Positions 1-8,359 of a stretch of 64,000 nt of DNA are shown piece after piece. Within the stretch, counting starts at the first letter, position 1, and the number at the start of each line of letters is the position of its first letter. Source of the stretch: Roseburia sp. AM59-24XD (lineage in GTDB: Bacteria > Bacillota > Clostridia > Lachnospirales > Lachnospiraceae); NCBI RefSeq assembly GCF_003478445.1, contig NZ_QUET01000022.1, positions 1-64,000 of the forward strand, written 5' to 3'. A model generated the notes under the pieces. The model saw only the letters and a list, made by a program, of their open reading frames with translations. It ran no database searches and was not told where the DNA came from. The position numbers and the translations under genes were made by a program.

Positions 1-345
1 CTGAATCCCACCTCGGAGCGAGTACGGCAGGATGCGTTTATCAAAAATCAAAGCAGCAAAGCAATTAGACTTTTTGAAATCCGTAAGTGACAAGACAATT
101 TTAATACCACCAGCTCACGGTTGTTCAAAAAATCAAGGCAAAAAACCAAATTAGGCTTCGGACATAAGAAATAGTATGGGCGCAATCAACTAATCGGTGT
201 GCGAAGTTTGAGTAAATTATTTTTATTTCCATGCAACATTTCGTGATATAATACCACATATGAATAGAACATCATTTGATGAGCCAATCCTGTGTATTAT
301 CGGAAACGGAATTTCTTTCGAACCAATATCAATATTAGAATCATA
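1..345. other. Non-coding stretch at the window edge
   Basis: I see no convincing gene here on either strand. The only signal is a TATAAT-like hexamer at 247-252, about 110 bp upstream of the small peptide gene at 361, with no good -35 box. It may be that gene's promoter. The region is AT-rich and may contain the end of a feature lying outside the window. Confidence 0.4.
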
Positions 346-360
346 TAGGAGGTGATTGCA

Positions 361-459
361 ATGACAACCGGATTAACTTTAAGTGCTGTATGTATCCTTG
401 GGCTGATCGTGATCGTTGGTGGTATCGTGATTGGTTTCCATTTCTGGGATAAGGATTGA
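361..459 (+). CDS. 32-aa single-span hydrophobic peptide
   Basis: This short gene starts with ATG preceded by a strong TAGGAGGTGA ribosome-binding site 5-6 bases upstream. It encodes 32 residues: a short polar N-terminus (MTTG), about 22 hydrophobic residues rich in Ile, Val, Leu and Gly, and the tail FHFWDKD, so a single membrane helix with a charged end is predicted. A perfect hairpin terminator follows 13 bp after the stop, so the gene is monocistronic. I do not recognise the family. It could be a small membrane regulator or a type I toxin-like peptide. The RBS, length and terminator make it a credible gene, but its function is unknown. Confidence 0.7.
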   Translation: MTTGLTLSAVCILGLIVIVGGIVIGFHFWDKD

Positions 460-472
460 ACCGCAGAAGTCA

Positions 473-504
473 CAAGGGCAAAGCTGATGCTTTGCCCTTG
501 TTTT
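473..504 (+). terminator. Intrinsic terminator after the 32-aa peptide gene
   Basis: There is a perfect 12-bp stem (473-484 with 489-500), a TGAT loop and then TTTT. It lies 13 bp after the stop codon of the peptide gene. Confidence 0.75.
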
Positions 505-536
505 GACTGCGTTACGAACAGCTTTCTAGAACAAAA

Positions 537-753
537 GGGCAAAACCAGCGTTTTGCCCTCCAAGAATTGCTTCGCAATTCTCGTTGGCATTCCACCACGT
601 TACGAGCATTTTCCTATGCCAGAACAAAGTGGACAAGCCCACTTTGTGCGTCACCGCACAATTGCATATGTAATCTTCCTCTGTGCGGTGATCGCATCCT
701 CGCGGAGCTTTTTTACATTAATAGGAAACTCGTTTCCTATAATGTAAAAAAGG
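537..753. repeat. Chain of consecutive perfect hairpins
   Basis: Following the terminator at 473-504 are several more near-perfect inverted repeats in a row. These are GGGCAAAAC/GTTTTGCCC (537-558), GAATTGC/GCAATTC (about 564-580), ACAAAGTGG/CCACTTTGT (about 628-652), TCACCGCACA/TGTGCGGTGA (about 651-691) and a 20-bp stem with one bulged base (about 708-752). None encodes protein. The run fills the convergent gap between the peptide gene and the deacetylase. Confidence 0.65.
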
Positions 754-780
754 AGCGGAGAGACATATTGTTTCTCCGCT
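745..780 (-). terminator. Terminator of the deacetylase/trmO unit
   Basis: Read on the minus strand, AGCGGAGA and TCTCCGCT (780-773 and 761-754) form a stem followed by CCTTTTTT. It lies 25 bp past the deacetylase stop codon. Confidence 0.6.
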
Positions 781-804
781 TTCCAGATTCAGATTGCCCA
801 AAAT

Positions 805-1494
805 TCAGATTGAACCGAACATTTCCAGGCATTCCCGGTTGGTGCCGCGGAAGATGTCATCTTGTCCCTCAAACATCCGGCAAAGCTGTTCGAGACGATC
901 CCAATTATCCTTCACATAATATTCGTAGCTATGTCCCCAGATGTAGAATAACAGCTTCTCGCCCGGTGCAGGCTCCACATCAATAAACTTCTGCGCCAGT
1001 TCAAACAACTGCTCATCGTCGTGATGACAGGTTGCTTTTAAGAGGATCGGCTTCTCCGGTACCGCAAAGCCGTGTGTCGCTTCCACAGTGCGGCCGTAAC
1101 GGATGCCGTGACGCAGCAGGTAATCGACTGTCGCCTCATCGTACGCACCATAGGCATACGCCATGCCTACCGGTCTCTGTCCATAAAGCCTTACAATGTT
1201 GTCAATGTCTGTCTGATACTCCTGATCCATCTGCTCCTCGCTCAGATCAACTGGGGCACAGTGGGTGAGTCCATGAACGGCAATCTCATGCCCCTGATAA
1301 AGATCCCCGATCGTCTCCTGATCCATCCGGTAGATTTCCTTACCGTCAATATCAAAATGGCTTTCTCTGCTCTGGATCCCTGTATTCAGGTTAAACGTAC
1401 ATTTCATGCCGTATCGGTTGAAGATCTCCACCAGCTTCCGGTCAGATTCTATTCCATCATCATAACTAAACGTGATCGCTTTCTGATAATTCAT
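805..1494 (-). CDS. Polysaccharide deacetylase family protein (CE4/NodB-like)
   Basis: The 229-residue protein resembles carbohydrate esterase family 4 (NodB fold), metal-dependent deacetylases of N-acetylated glycans or related amide substrates. The N-terminus carries FSYDDG, equivalent to the TFDDG motif with its metal and catalytic aspartates, followed by HEIAVHGLTH, matching the HxxxH metal site. There is no signal peptide, so a cytoplasmic enzyme is suggested. The start at 1494 is chosen because GAAAGGAG lies 9 bp upstream; a longer form from 1518 lacks this. It overlaps the end of trmO by 29 bp, so the two are translationally coupled. The substrate cannot be read from the sequence. Confidence 0.8.
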   Translation of the reverse strand: MNYQKAITFSYDDGIESDRKLVEIFNRYGMKCTFNLNTGIQSRESHFDIDGKEIYRMDQETIGDLYQGHEIAVHGLTHCAPVDLSEEQMDQEYQTDIDNIVRLYGQRPVGMAYAYGAYDEATVDYLLRHGIRYGRTVEATHGFAVPEKPILLKATCHHDDEQLFELAQKFIDVEPAPGEKLLFYIWGHSYEYYVKDNWDRLEQLCRMFEGQDDIFRGTNRECLEMFGSI

Positions 1495-2188
1495 TACTTT
1501 CTGCTCCTTTCGCATCAATATCCTTCACATATAATATATCTTTCTGTACCACAAACCGCACTTCATGTCCGGCAAAGGTCATGCCATAGACCCGCTCCGG
1601 ATCCTGCTGGTAACGCGGTCTTGGATCCTGCTCCAGCACCTTCGTCAACGCCAGAAGCTTGTCCGCAGGCAGCCCGCTTGCTGCAGCGACCTCCGATGGA
1701 AGTACCACAGAAACCATCCTTGCCTGTGTATGCCCGGTAAAACCCGCCTGAGCGTCCGGAACGCTGTCCGCATATGGAAGATATGGCTTAATATCATAAA
1801 TCGGCGTCCCGTCCATCATATCCACACCTGACACCCATATCACCGGAGCCTCCGGTCCTTCCCTCTCAATCCGCTCGAGCTTCACGCAGGAGAGTGCAAT
1901 CGGATTCGGACGAAACGGAGAACGTGTTGCAAACACCCCCATCCTCCGATTACCTCCCAGACGTGGCGGACGTACCGTCGGCGACCATCCCTTTCGCACC
2001 GCCTCAGAAAACTCCCACACCAACCACAAATGTGAGAAGTCCTCCATGCCGCGAACCGCATCCGCGTTACGGTACTCCGGTTCAAAAACAATCCTGCCTT
2101 GTAGCTGCGGCACAAGACCGCTCTGTCTCGGGACACCAAACTTCGATGCAAAATCCGTATGGATCCTTGCAATCCTTTTCATCTCCAT
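1466..2188 (-). CDS. trmO: tRNA (t6A37) N6-methyltransferase TrmO/TsaA family
   Basis: The 240-residue protein matches TrmO (YaeB/TsaA, formerly VirR-like), which methylates N6-threonylcarbamoyladenosine at position 37 of tRNA-Thr using S-adenosylmethionine. Recognisable family blocks are GVPRQSGLVP near residue 18, FEPEYRNADAVRGMEDFSHLWLVW from residue 35, PPRLGGNRRMGVFATRSPFRPNP around residues 74-96 and GTPIYDIKPYLPYAD near residue 127. Length is typical. AAAGGAG lies 7 bp before the ATG. The gene overlaps the deacetylase downstream. No regulatory site was recognised. Confidence 0.92.
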   Translation of the reverse strand: MEMKRIARIHTDFASKFGVPRQSGLVPQLQGRIVFEPEYRNADAVRGMEDFSHLWLVWEFSEAVRKGWSPTVRPPRLGGNRRMGVFATRSPFRPNPIALSCVKLERIEREGPEAPVIWVSGVDMMDGTPIYDIKPYLPYADSVPDAQAGFTGHTQARMVSVVLPSEVAAASGLPADKLLALTKVLEQDPRPRYQQDPERVYGMTFAGHEVRFVVQKDILYVKDIDAKGAESNELSESDHV

Positions 2189-2297
2189 ACAAGTTCTCCT
2201 TTATCAAATCCCCCTAAATGCGAAAAAGGAGCCCGACACCGCTTACGCGCTTATCGAGCTCATCTCTTCATCAGCTACATCTCCGGACAGCTAATAA

Positions 2298-2534
2298 TCA
2301 GGCACGTACCAGTTCTACCTGCCAAAATCCCTCCGTATGAGATGGTCCCTGTGTAATTTCGACTTTAAACTTATACATTGCCTCCTCCAACTTACGCTGG
2401 AACTGCACCTCGGAAAGATCTGAATCTGGCTCCTGCAAGATGATTGTGTCACCTACCTTTGCATAGCTGTACGCCGAACCTAATGTCTTAAATGTCGCCT
2501 TCCAAGTTTCCTTTTTCTTTAAAAAATCAAACAC
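2298..2534 (-). CDS. Conserved small protein of unknown function (78 aa)
   Basis: This short cytoplasmic protein begins MFDFLKKKETWKATF and has a mixed alpha/beta composition with an acidic middle (EPDSDLSEVQFQRKLEEAMYKF). I do not recognise the family. I take the GTG at 2534, which has GAGGTG 6-8 bp upstream; an in-frame GTG at 2543 lacks a spaced ribosome-binding site. It stands alone between trmO and glucokinase, all on the minus strand. No membrane segment or motif is visible. Confidence 0.6.
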   Translation of the reverse strand: MFDFLKKKETWKATFKTLGSAYSYAKVGDTIILQEPDSDLSEVQFQRKLEEAMYKFKVEITQGPSHTEGFWQVELVRA

Positions 2535-2675
2535 AATAATCACCTCTGCTTTCTATAAATATATGTCAGCTTCAAAATCCCGTGCCACTTATCCGCTATA
2601 TAGATAGATTATAACACATTTTTCTATAAAAATAAAGGGATTCGGCTTATTTTTCACGAAAAACCGTAAAATAAA

Positions 2676-3617
2676 TTACGATAATACCATTCGTACTGCG
2701 CCATACATGCCGGCATCGTTGCCAAGCTCCGCCAGACGGAACTGCTTGCCCTTCAGTGCAAACATAACATCCTGCTCATACTTCTCCTGTACGACATCCA
2801 GCACGATCTGTCCATTCTTGGAAACACCGCCGCCAATGACGAACGCCTGTGGATCAACCACTGCTGCCACATGGGACAATCCCTTTCCAAGATAACTTGA
2901 GAAGGTATCTACGATCTCTTTGGCAAGTGCGTCATCGTTCTTATACGCCTTAAACAGCTCCAGACCGGTGATCGGATGATCATACTGTCTGAGTTCTGAC
3001 GGTGTATCTGTGCTCTCGAGCTTCTCTGCAGACATTCTGGTAATGCCGGTTGCCGAAGAATACTGCTCCAGACATCCTTTCTTGCCACAGCCGCAGGTAC
3101 GTGTCTCGTGTGGATTTACAAAAAGATGACCGATCTCACCTGCCGCGCCGTTACTTCCGGTTAAGATCTTTCCATTCAGAATGATCCCACCGCCGACACC
3201 GGTTCCGAGTGTCACCATAACGATACTGTCAAAGCCTCTGCCGCCACCCTTCCACTGCTCGCCGAGTGCTGCAACATTGGCGTCATTACCGACCTTGATC
3301 TTCTCAACGCCGGTCAGCTTGCGAAGCTCATCTGCAACCGAGAAAATTCCCCAGCCGAGGTTAGCACATTTAAGCACTCTGCCGTCCTCTGTGATCGGTC
3401 CCGGCACACCCATGCCGATACCAAGAATATCTTCCTTCGCAATTGACTTCTCCTCGTTCTTATCTGCAATCGCCTTTGCAATGTCCGGCAGGATCTGCTC
3501 ACCGTTATTCTCCTTACGGGTAACGATCTCCCACTTCTCGAGCATATTGCCCTCACCATCAAAAAGCCCCATTTTCACTGTTGTTCCACCAAGGTCTACC
3601 CCATAAATATACTTCAT
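2676..3617 (-). CDS. glcK: ROK-family glucokinase
   Basis: The 313-residue protein is a ROK sugar kinase, most likely the glucokinase of Firmicutes, which phosphorylates glucose with ATP in the cytoplasm. The N-terminal phosphate motif GVDLGGTTVKMGLFD is present, the middle has VTLGTGVGGGII, and the ROK zinc-binding signature CGCGKKGCLEQ is intact. Length is usual for GlcK. A GGCGGAAAAG ribosome-binding site precedes the ATG. The gene stands alone, about 50 bp downstream of argJ on the same strand. Confidence 0.92.
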   Translation of the reverse strand: MKYIYGVDLGGTTVKMGLFDGEGNMLEKWEIVTRKENNGEQILPDIAKAIADKNEEKSIAKEDILGIGMGVPGPITEDGRVLKCANLGWGIFSVADELRKLTGVEKIKVGNDANVAALGEQWKGGGRGFDSIVMVTLGTGVGGGIILNGKILTGSNGAAGEIGHLFVNPHETRTCGCGKKGCLEQYSSATGITRMSAEKLESTDTPSELRQYDHPITGLELFKAYKNDDALAKEIVDTFSSYLGKGLSHVAAVVDPQAFVIGGGVSKNGQIVLDVVQEKYEQDVMFALKGKQFRLAELGNDAGMYGAVRMVLS

Positions 3618-3667
3618 CTGTTCTTTTCCGCCTTTCCTTTATTGAACGCCAAAGCCTTCTTTGACAT

Positions 3668-4915
3668 TTATGAGCGATAATCACCGTTTATTTTAACATA
3701 ATCATAGGTCAGATCACAACCCCATGCCTTTGCTGAGCCATCACCCTGCTTTAAATCAATGTCGATGTAAATCTCATCCTCTGCCAGTACCTTTGCCGCA
3801 AATTCCTCAGAGAAATCAATACCGGCACCGTTTCTGCATACCTCAAGCGTACCCGCCGTTGACGAAAGATCCACATCCATCGTGTCAATCGCAAAGTCTG
3901 CATCTGCGTAGCCGATCGCACAAAGAACACGTCCCCAGTTTGCATCCTCTCCAAACATCGCACATTTAAAGAGAGGGGAACGAATCACGCTCTTGGCAAC
4001 AATGATCGCTGTCTCCTGATCCGGAGCGCCCTTGCAGGAGCATTCTAAAAGTTTCGTTGCTCCCTCGCCGTCCTTTGCCAGCATCCGTGTCATATTCATC
4101 ATGACAATATAAAGCGCCTGCTTAAATACCGCGAAGCCCTCTGCCTCCTCAGTGCTGATCGTAGCGTTGCCGGCAAGACCATTTGCCATAACACTCACCA
4201 TATCATTGGTAGAGGTATCGCCGTCAATACTCAGACAGTTGTATGTGATCTTAACGATCTCATCCAGTGCCTTCTGGATCATCTGATGGGAAATTGCCAC
4301 ATCCGAGGTGATAAAATTCAGCGTAGTTGCCATATTCGGATGGATCATGCCGCTTCCCTTTGCCATACCACCGAGGCAGCACTTCTTACCGTCAATCTCA
4401 AACTCCACAGCAACCTCTTTCCTGACTGTGTCCGTTGTCATGATCGCTGTGGCAGCTTTCTCATGACCTGACTCACTCAGCCCGTCCACAAGCGCCTTCA
4501 TGTGATCCGCAAACGGAGCAACCGGCATCAGCTGACCGATCACACCGGTCGAAGCAACAACCACCTGCGCCTCATCAATGCCAAGAGCCTCTGCTGCAAG
4601 CTTTGATGTCTCTGCTGCCACCTTCTCGCCATCGGCATTACCGGTGTTGGCATTCTTAGAGTTGACAAGGATCGCATGCGTCACTCCATTGCCAGCTGCC
4701 AGATGCTTCTTCGTCACACGGATTGGAGCACCCTTCACCTTATTCTGTGTATATACGGCCGCCGTCTCACACGGCTCCTTGCTAAACACCATACCAAGAT
4801 CATTTTTATTTTTGTCCGGGTTCAGTCCGCAGTTCAGACCATTCGCCTGAAAGCCCTGTGCGGCACAAACACCGCCGTCTACGTAGCGGTAACCCTCAAA
4901 TTCTGTCATATTCAC
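3668..4915 (-). CDS. argJ: Bifunctional ornithine acetyltransferase / N-acetylglutamate synthase ArgJ
   Basis: ArgJ transfers the acetyl group from N-acetylornithine to glutamate in the cyclic arginine pathway and often also uses acetyl-CoA. The 415-residue protein includes the self-cleavage region GSGMIHPNMATTLNF near residue 188, where the chain splits before Thr to give alpha and beta subunits, and the conserved C-terminal end DYVKINGDYRS. The start used is GTG at 4915, with GGAAG 6 bp upstream; an ATG at 4909 is an alternative. No other arg genes lie nearby, so the gene is isolated from its pathway. Confidence 0.93.
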   Translation of the reverse strand: MNMTEFEGYRYVDGGVCAAQGFQANGLNCGLNPDKNKNDLGMVFSKEPCETAAVYTQNKVKGAPIRVTKKHLAAGNGVTHAILVNSKNANTGNADGEKVAAETSKLAAEALGIDEAQVVVASTGVIGQLMPVAPFADHMKALVDGLSESGHEKAATAIMTTDTVRKEVAVEFEIDGKKCCLGGMAKGSGMIHPNMATTLNFITSDVAISHQMIQKALDEIVKITYNCLSIDGDTSTNDMVSVMANGLAGNATISTEEAEGFAVFKQALYIVMMNMTRMLAKDGEGATKLLECSCKGAPDQETAIIVAKSVIRSPLFKCAMFGEDANWGRVLCAIGYADADFAIDTMDVDLSSTAGTLEVCRNGAGIDFSEEFAAKVLAEDEIYIDIDLKQGDGSAKAWGCDLTYDYVKINGDYRS

Positions 4916-5060
4916 AATAATCTTCCTTTCTTAAGCCCGCCTTTGGTCCAAGCCTCATTGTATTTGCTTTAGGCAGACCCACTTTAAGTTCCCCTATCCT
5001 CTCACTCGTAAGGGGCTTATCACACATTTGCGGCGATCGTGTCTTATATCCATATATCAA

Positions 5061-5930
5061 TTACAGCTTCTCACCGGTCAGCAGCTCATATGCCTGAAGA
5101 TACTTGGAAATGGTCTTCTCCACAATATCCTCTGGAAGAGTCCAGTCGTTGTCCGGATTCGCCTTGAGCCAGTCACGCGCAAACTGCTTATCAAAGGATG
5201 GCTGACCATGTCCCGGCTCATAGCCCTCTGCCGGCCAGAATCTTGAGCTGTCCGGAGTCAGCATCTCGTCACCCAGAACAATGTTACCGTTCTCATCAAG
5301 ACCAAACTCAAACTTTGTATCAGCAATGATGATCCCCTTCTCCAGTGCGTAATCGGCGCACTTCTTATATAATGCGATCGTGTAATCACGAAGCTTCTGT
5401 GCATACTCCTCGCCCTTGCCCGGGAAATACTTCTCGAGATGAGCCACGCTCTGCTCATAAGAAATATTCTCATCATGATCACCGATCTCTGCCTTTGTAG
5501 ATGGTGTGTAGATCGGCTCAGGAAGCTTATCGGACTCCTTCAGTCCCTCCGGCAGCTTAATGCCACAAACCGTGCCATTCTCCTGATAACTTGCCCAGCC
5601 GCTTCCGGTGATATATCCTCGAACGATACACTCGATTGGAAGCATCTCCAGCTTGCGGCACATCATGCTGTTACCGTCAAACTTCGGCTGCTGGAAGAAT
5701 TCCGGCATATCCTTCACATCGACTGAGATCATGTGATTCGGCAAAATATCCTGTGTCAGATCAAACCAGAACTTTGACATCTGAGTCAATACAGTTCCCT
5801 TTTTGGTTACTTCGTTGTGAAGGATCACATCGAAACAACTGATTCGATCCGTTGCAACCATGATCAGGCTGTCTCCATTGTCATAAATCTCGCGTACCTT
5901 TCCTTCTTTCATCGGCTTTAGCTCTTTCAT
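5061..5930 (-). CDS. purC: SAICAR synthetase PurC
   Basis: PurC joins CAIR and aspartate with ATP to make SAICAR in purine biosynthesis. The 289-residue protein opens MKELKPMKEGKVREIYD, the usual nucleotide-binding start, and carries IECIVRGYITGSGW near residue 90 and the LGDEMLTPDSSRFWP block near residue 210. It belongs to the longer PurC form. The start at 5930 follows GGAGGAAAA; an upstream in-frame start at 5978 would add a non-family extension. A promoter is predicted at 6017-6044. It is the only pur gene in the window. Confidence 0.95.
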   Translation of the reverse strand: MKELKPMKEGKVREIYDNGDSLIMVATDRISCFDVILHNEVTKKGTVLTQMSKFWFDLTQDILPNHMISVDVKDMPEFFQQPKFDGNSMMCRKLEMLPIECIVRGYITGSGWASYQENGTVCGIKLPEGLKESDKLPEPIYTPSTKAEIGDHDENISYEQSVAHLEKYFPGKGEEYAQKLRDYTIALYKKCADYALEKGIIIADTKFEFGLDENGNIVLGDEMLTPDSSRFWPAEGYEPGHGQPSFDKQFARDWLKANPDNDWTLPEDIVEKTISKYLQAYELLTGEKL

Positions 5931-6016
5931 TTTTCCTCCAATCCCACACACCGCTCTATGTCGTCTGTGTGCGTGCATTCTGTCATTTTATTGCAGAGTT
6001 TGTCATTATCTCTTTA

Positions 6017-6044
6017 AGTATAATATTTTCTGGCAAAAATGCAA
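6017..6044 (-). promoter_or_regulatory. Predicted promoter of purC
   Basis: On the minus strand, TTGCAT (6044-6039) and TATACT (6022-6017) are separated by 16 bp, giving a leader of about 80 nt before the purC start. No riboswitch structure was recognised. Confidence 0.5.
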
Positions 6045-6084
6045 GTCAGGATTGGGAAAAGACGTCTTTGCGGAAAATATCACT

Positions 6085-6136
6085 CAAAAAAGCAGCTGTA
6101 CCGGCAGACACATAATGATCCGCCGGCACGCTGCTT
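6085..6136 (-). terminator. Terminator of the cotJ operon
   Basis: On the minus strand, AAGCAGC and GCTGCTT arms with inner GCCGGC/GCCGG pairing are followed by TTTTTT. It lies about 110 bp beyond the end of cotJC. Confidence 0.65.
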
Positions 6137-6244
6137 CTCTTTCATGCCATCGCAATATAGCGATACCGATTTTACGTTGCAATGCAAAATTCCGAAAATA
6201 TTTCTCCGGTACAACAAAGATCCGATACGGATCATTCATTTACA

Positions 6245-6850
6245 CTAACATTTCTTCTTATCAATCTGTGGATTGTATGCGTAGAAGTTCTTAGGATTTC
6301 TCTGATCCTGAATGCGGCGCAGACATTCCCCGAAACGCTGGAAATGCACGATCTCACGCATTCGCAGGAAACGGATCGGATCAGCAATTTCAGGATCCTT
6401 GATAATGCGCAGAATGTTATCGTAGGTCAGACGTGCTTTCTGCTCCGCAGCCATATTTTCGTAGAGATCTGTGATCGTGTCACCGGTACTCTGAAACTGG
6501 CTGGCACTGAACGGCTCCCCACTGGCAGCCTGCGGCCAGATTGCAAGCGTATGGTCAATATAATATTTATCAAAGCCTGATGCCTTGATCTCCTCCGGTG
6601 TCAGATCCTTCGTGAGCTGGTGGATGATCGTGGCAACAATCTCAAGGTGACCGAGCTCCTCTGTGCCGATGTCCGTCAGCGCACCGGCAACCTTGCGGTC
6701 TTCCATGGAATAGCGCTGTGAAAGATAACGAAATGCAGCCCCGGCTTCCCCATCCGGACCGCCGTACTGACTGATGATCACCATCGCCGCCTTCGGATCT
6801 GTCCTGGTAATATGAACCGGATATTCCAGTCTTTTTTCATAATTAAACAT
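6245..6850 (-). CDS. cotJC: Spore coat protein CotJC (manganese-catalase-like)
   Basis: The 201-residue protein is the CotJC member of the manganese catalase fold, found in the inner spore coat. Its four-helix di-metal region shows GGPDGEAGAAFRYLSQRY and TEELGHLEIVATIIHQL, supplying the Glu and His ligands, and a second set near residue 135 (NMAAEQKARLTYD) and REIVHFQRFGE. The ATG follows GGAG with a 7-8 bp gap. It is the third gene of a cotJA-cotJB-cotJC operon, so expression in the mother cell during sporulation is inferred. Confidence 0.93.
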   Translation of the reverse strand: MFNYEKRLEYPVHITRTDPKAAMVIISQYGGPDGEAGAAFRYLSQRYSMEDRKVAGALTDIGTEELGHLEIVATIIHQLTKDLTPEEIKASGFDKYYIDHTLAIWPQAASGEPFSASQFQSTGDTITDLYENMAAEQKARLTYDNILRIIKDPEIADPIRFLRMREIVHFQRFGECLRRIQDQRNPKNFYAYNPQIDKKKC

Positions 6851-6916
6851 ATGACAAACTCCATTCTATTTTATTAAATATGAAATTAAAATGTCAGAAA
6901 CGCGAGCCGGTAAATG

Positions 6917-7165
6917 TCACAGCTCCCATGGCCACGGGGTTTCAACCCATGTCCAGTAATCCTTGCAGTTTACCTGATCCGCCTGAAGCGGTCCATACTT
7001 CTCGCTGTATTCCTGCACTGCCTCCTCACGCTGCTTTTTTACCATCTGATAATAACTCAGTGCTACCTTATCGCATGGGTGGGTGTCCAGATAGAGGTTT
7101 GTCTCCGTCAGAGCAAAGCTGACTTGGGAGATATATTTCAGTAATCGCATCTGATCCTTGCTCAT
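6917..7165 (-). CDS. cotJB: Spore coat protein CotJB
   Basis: This 82-residue protein matches CotJB: LLKYISQVSFALTETNLYLD, then LDTHP and a C-terminus ending WTWVETPWPWEL. In Bacillus it assembles with CotJA and CotJC in the coat. The start at 7165 is supported by AAAAGGAGG just upstream and by an ATGA overlap with the end of cotJA, which signals translational coupling. It is followed by cotJC after 66 bp. Confidence 0.92.
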   Translation of the reverse strand: MSKDQMRLLKYISQVSFALTETNLYLDTHPCDKVALSYYQMVKKQREEAVQEYSEKYGPLQADQVNCKDYWTWVETPWPWEL

Positions 7166-7515
7166 AATCTGCCTCCTTTTGCGCAGCCCTGCGGGATGCA
7201 TCCATAAAATTGCAAATTCAATTCCGGAAAGATCGTTCCATTGGCGAGACCGTCTGCCGGATCGTAGATTTTGCGCCACTGCTGCCACGGGACATAGCCG
7301 ATGGCGAGAGGCATGCCGTAAAGAGGATCGGTACAGCTGTCACCGGCAGAATCATTCCGGCATTGTCCCTCTGCCGTGCGGCATGCGGCGTCCTGAGGAG
7401 TCATATTGCAGGATGGGACATTGTCCGGCATGCAGTCGCAGGATTCCGGAACGGCACGACAATTTCTGTTTCCGCGGCATCCCATATTCCCGCGGCATCC
7501 ATTCATTGAGTTCAT
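7162..7515 (-). CDS. cotJA: Spore coat-associated protein CotJA
   Basis: The 117-residue protein has a Cys/Asn/Arg-rich N-terminal half (eight or more Cys before residue 60) and a C-terminal CotJA domain (GYVPWQQWRKIYDPADGLANGTIFPELNLQF). The N-terminal part is longer than in Bacillus CotJA and looks like a low-complexity, metal- or crosslink-prone coat segment. It is the first gene of the cotJABC operon and overlaps cotJB by four bases. Confidence 0.88.
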   Translation of the reverse strand: MNSMNGCRGNMGCRGNRNCRAVPESCDCMPDNVPSCNMTPQDAACRTAEGQCRNDSAGDSCTDPLYGMPLAIGYVPWQQWRKIYDPADGLANGTIFPELNLQFYGCIPQGCAKGGRL

Positions 7516-7680
7516 AGATATACTTCCTTTCTGCTTTTTTGAAATATCAGGAATATTTCCGTGATACTTTTAATATATGCAGGAACGAAAAATCGTTTAC
7601 AGATAATTGGATGACATGAATTGTCTTGACGAAATAATTATCAAAGCGTTCGCTTGAGTAAAAAGGATCAAAATACGAAA

Positions 7681-7717
7681 AAGGTAACACCTCCGCTTTT
7701 ATGCAAGGTGTTACCTT
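7681..7717 (-). terminator. Terminator downstream of the toxin/antitoxin pair
   Basis: A perfect 12-bp stem, AAGGTAACACCT with AGGTGTTACCTT, with T-runs on both sides so it could work both ways. It lies 42 bp after the antitoxin-like gene. Confidence 0.7.
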
Positions 7718-7758
7718 TTATAGCAATATATTATGTCGATTCAGCCTCCTGATACTGC

Positions 7759-7989
7759 CTACAAACCTAATTCTTTCAGTGCAGCCTCACTCGAAACAAA
7801 TTCTTTGCAATCCGGATCATCATGTATTTCCCTCAACATCACTCTGTCCCACTCGTCAGGTGCAACAGTCTCTATATTATCCCAAGAACGTAGCGGAAAA
7901 TTATGGATGATCAAATTCCACACAATCTCAGCCTCATTATCATTCATAACAGCAACCGCTCCCATAATTCGTTCCTTAATTGCTGACAT
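7759..7989 (-). CDS. Putative antitoxin, partner of the RelE-like toxin
   Basis: The 76-residue acidic protein (starting MSAIKERIMGAVAVMNDNEA) resembles the small antitoxins that accompany RelE/ParE toxins: a short N-terminal helix, an NEAEIVWNLI segment and a charged C-terminal tail. I do not recognise a defined DNA-binding fold. GAGGT lies 7 bp before the ATG. It overlaps the 3' end of the toxin gene by 46 bp, an arrangement with the toxin first. The assignment rests mostly on context. Confidence 0.65.
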   Translation of the reverse strand: MSAIKERIMGAVAVMNDNEAEIVWNLIIHNFPLRSWDNIETVAPDEWDRVMLREIHDDPDCKEFVSSEAALKELGL

Positions 7990-8192
7990 ATAAATACCTC
8001 ATATCTTTTATAAACCAGTCCCCGACTATCAATTCTAATTATGTACAAAACAAAACCATCGTTATTAAATACTATACGATAATCTCCTACCCGCAAGCGG
8101 TAATTTTCTTCTCCCTGCAACTTTTTAACATCTCCAGCCGGAAGATGATTGGATTCATGTAAAAAACAATATAAACATTGTTTTATCAACAT
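7944..8192 (-). CDS. RelE/ParE-type toxin, N-terminally short
   Basis: The core GDVKKLQGEENYRLRVGDYRIVF plus LYIIRIDSRGLVYKR is the RelE/ParE mRNA-interferase or gyrase-toxin signature. Family members normally have about 35-40 residues before this core (first strand and two helices); here there are only about 20 (MLIKQCLYCFLHESNHLPA). The C-terminus continues past the usual end into the antitoxin gene. The start at 8192 has a good GAGGGGGAT site 8 bp upstream, so the short form is probably translated. It may be inactive or a remnant. No upstream frame supplies the missing residues. Confidence 0.65.
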   Translation of the reverse strand: MLIKQCLYCFLHESNHLPAGDVKKLQGEENYRLRVGDYRIVFNNDGFVLYIIRIDSRGLVYKRYEVFICQQLRNELWERLLL

Positions 8193-8359
8193 ATAAGTTT
8201 ATCCCCCTCGATGTTAATATGATCAAGAGGATATGTAATCCATGTAAAATTTTCTCATCACCCTCCATTTCCATTGACTTCCCATTTCTTTTCCCATATA
8301 CTTAAATCGAAGCATTTTGACACGAAACACATGAACAAATGAAAGAAATGAGGGCATTT

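Noticed and set aside
805..986. Plus-strand frame over the deacetylase end (567-986)
   Set aside because: It is the opposite strand of a recognised gene and of hairpins, with no family resemblance.
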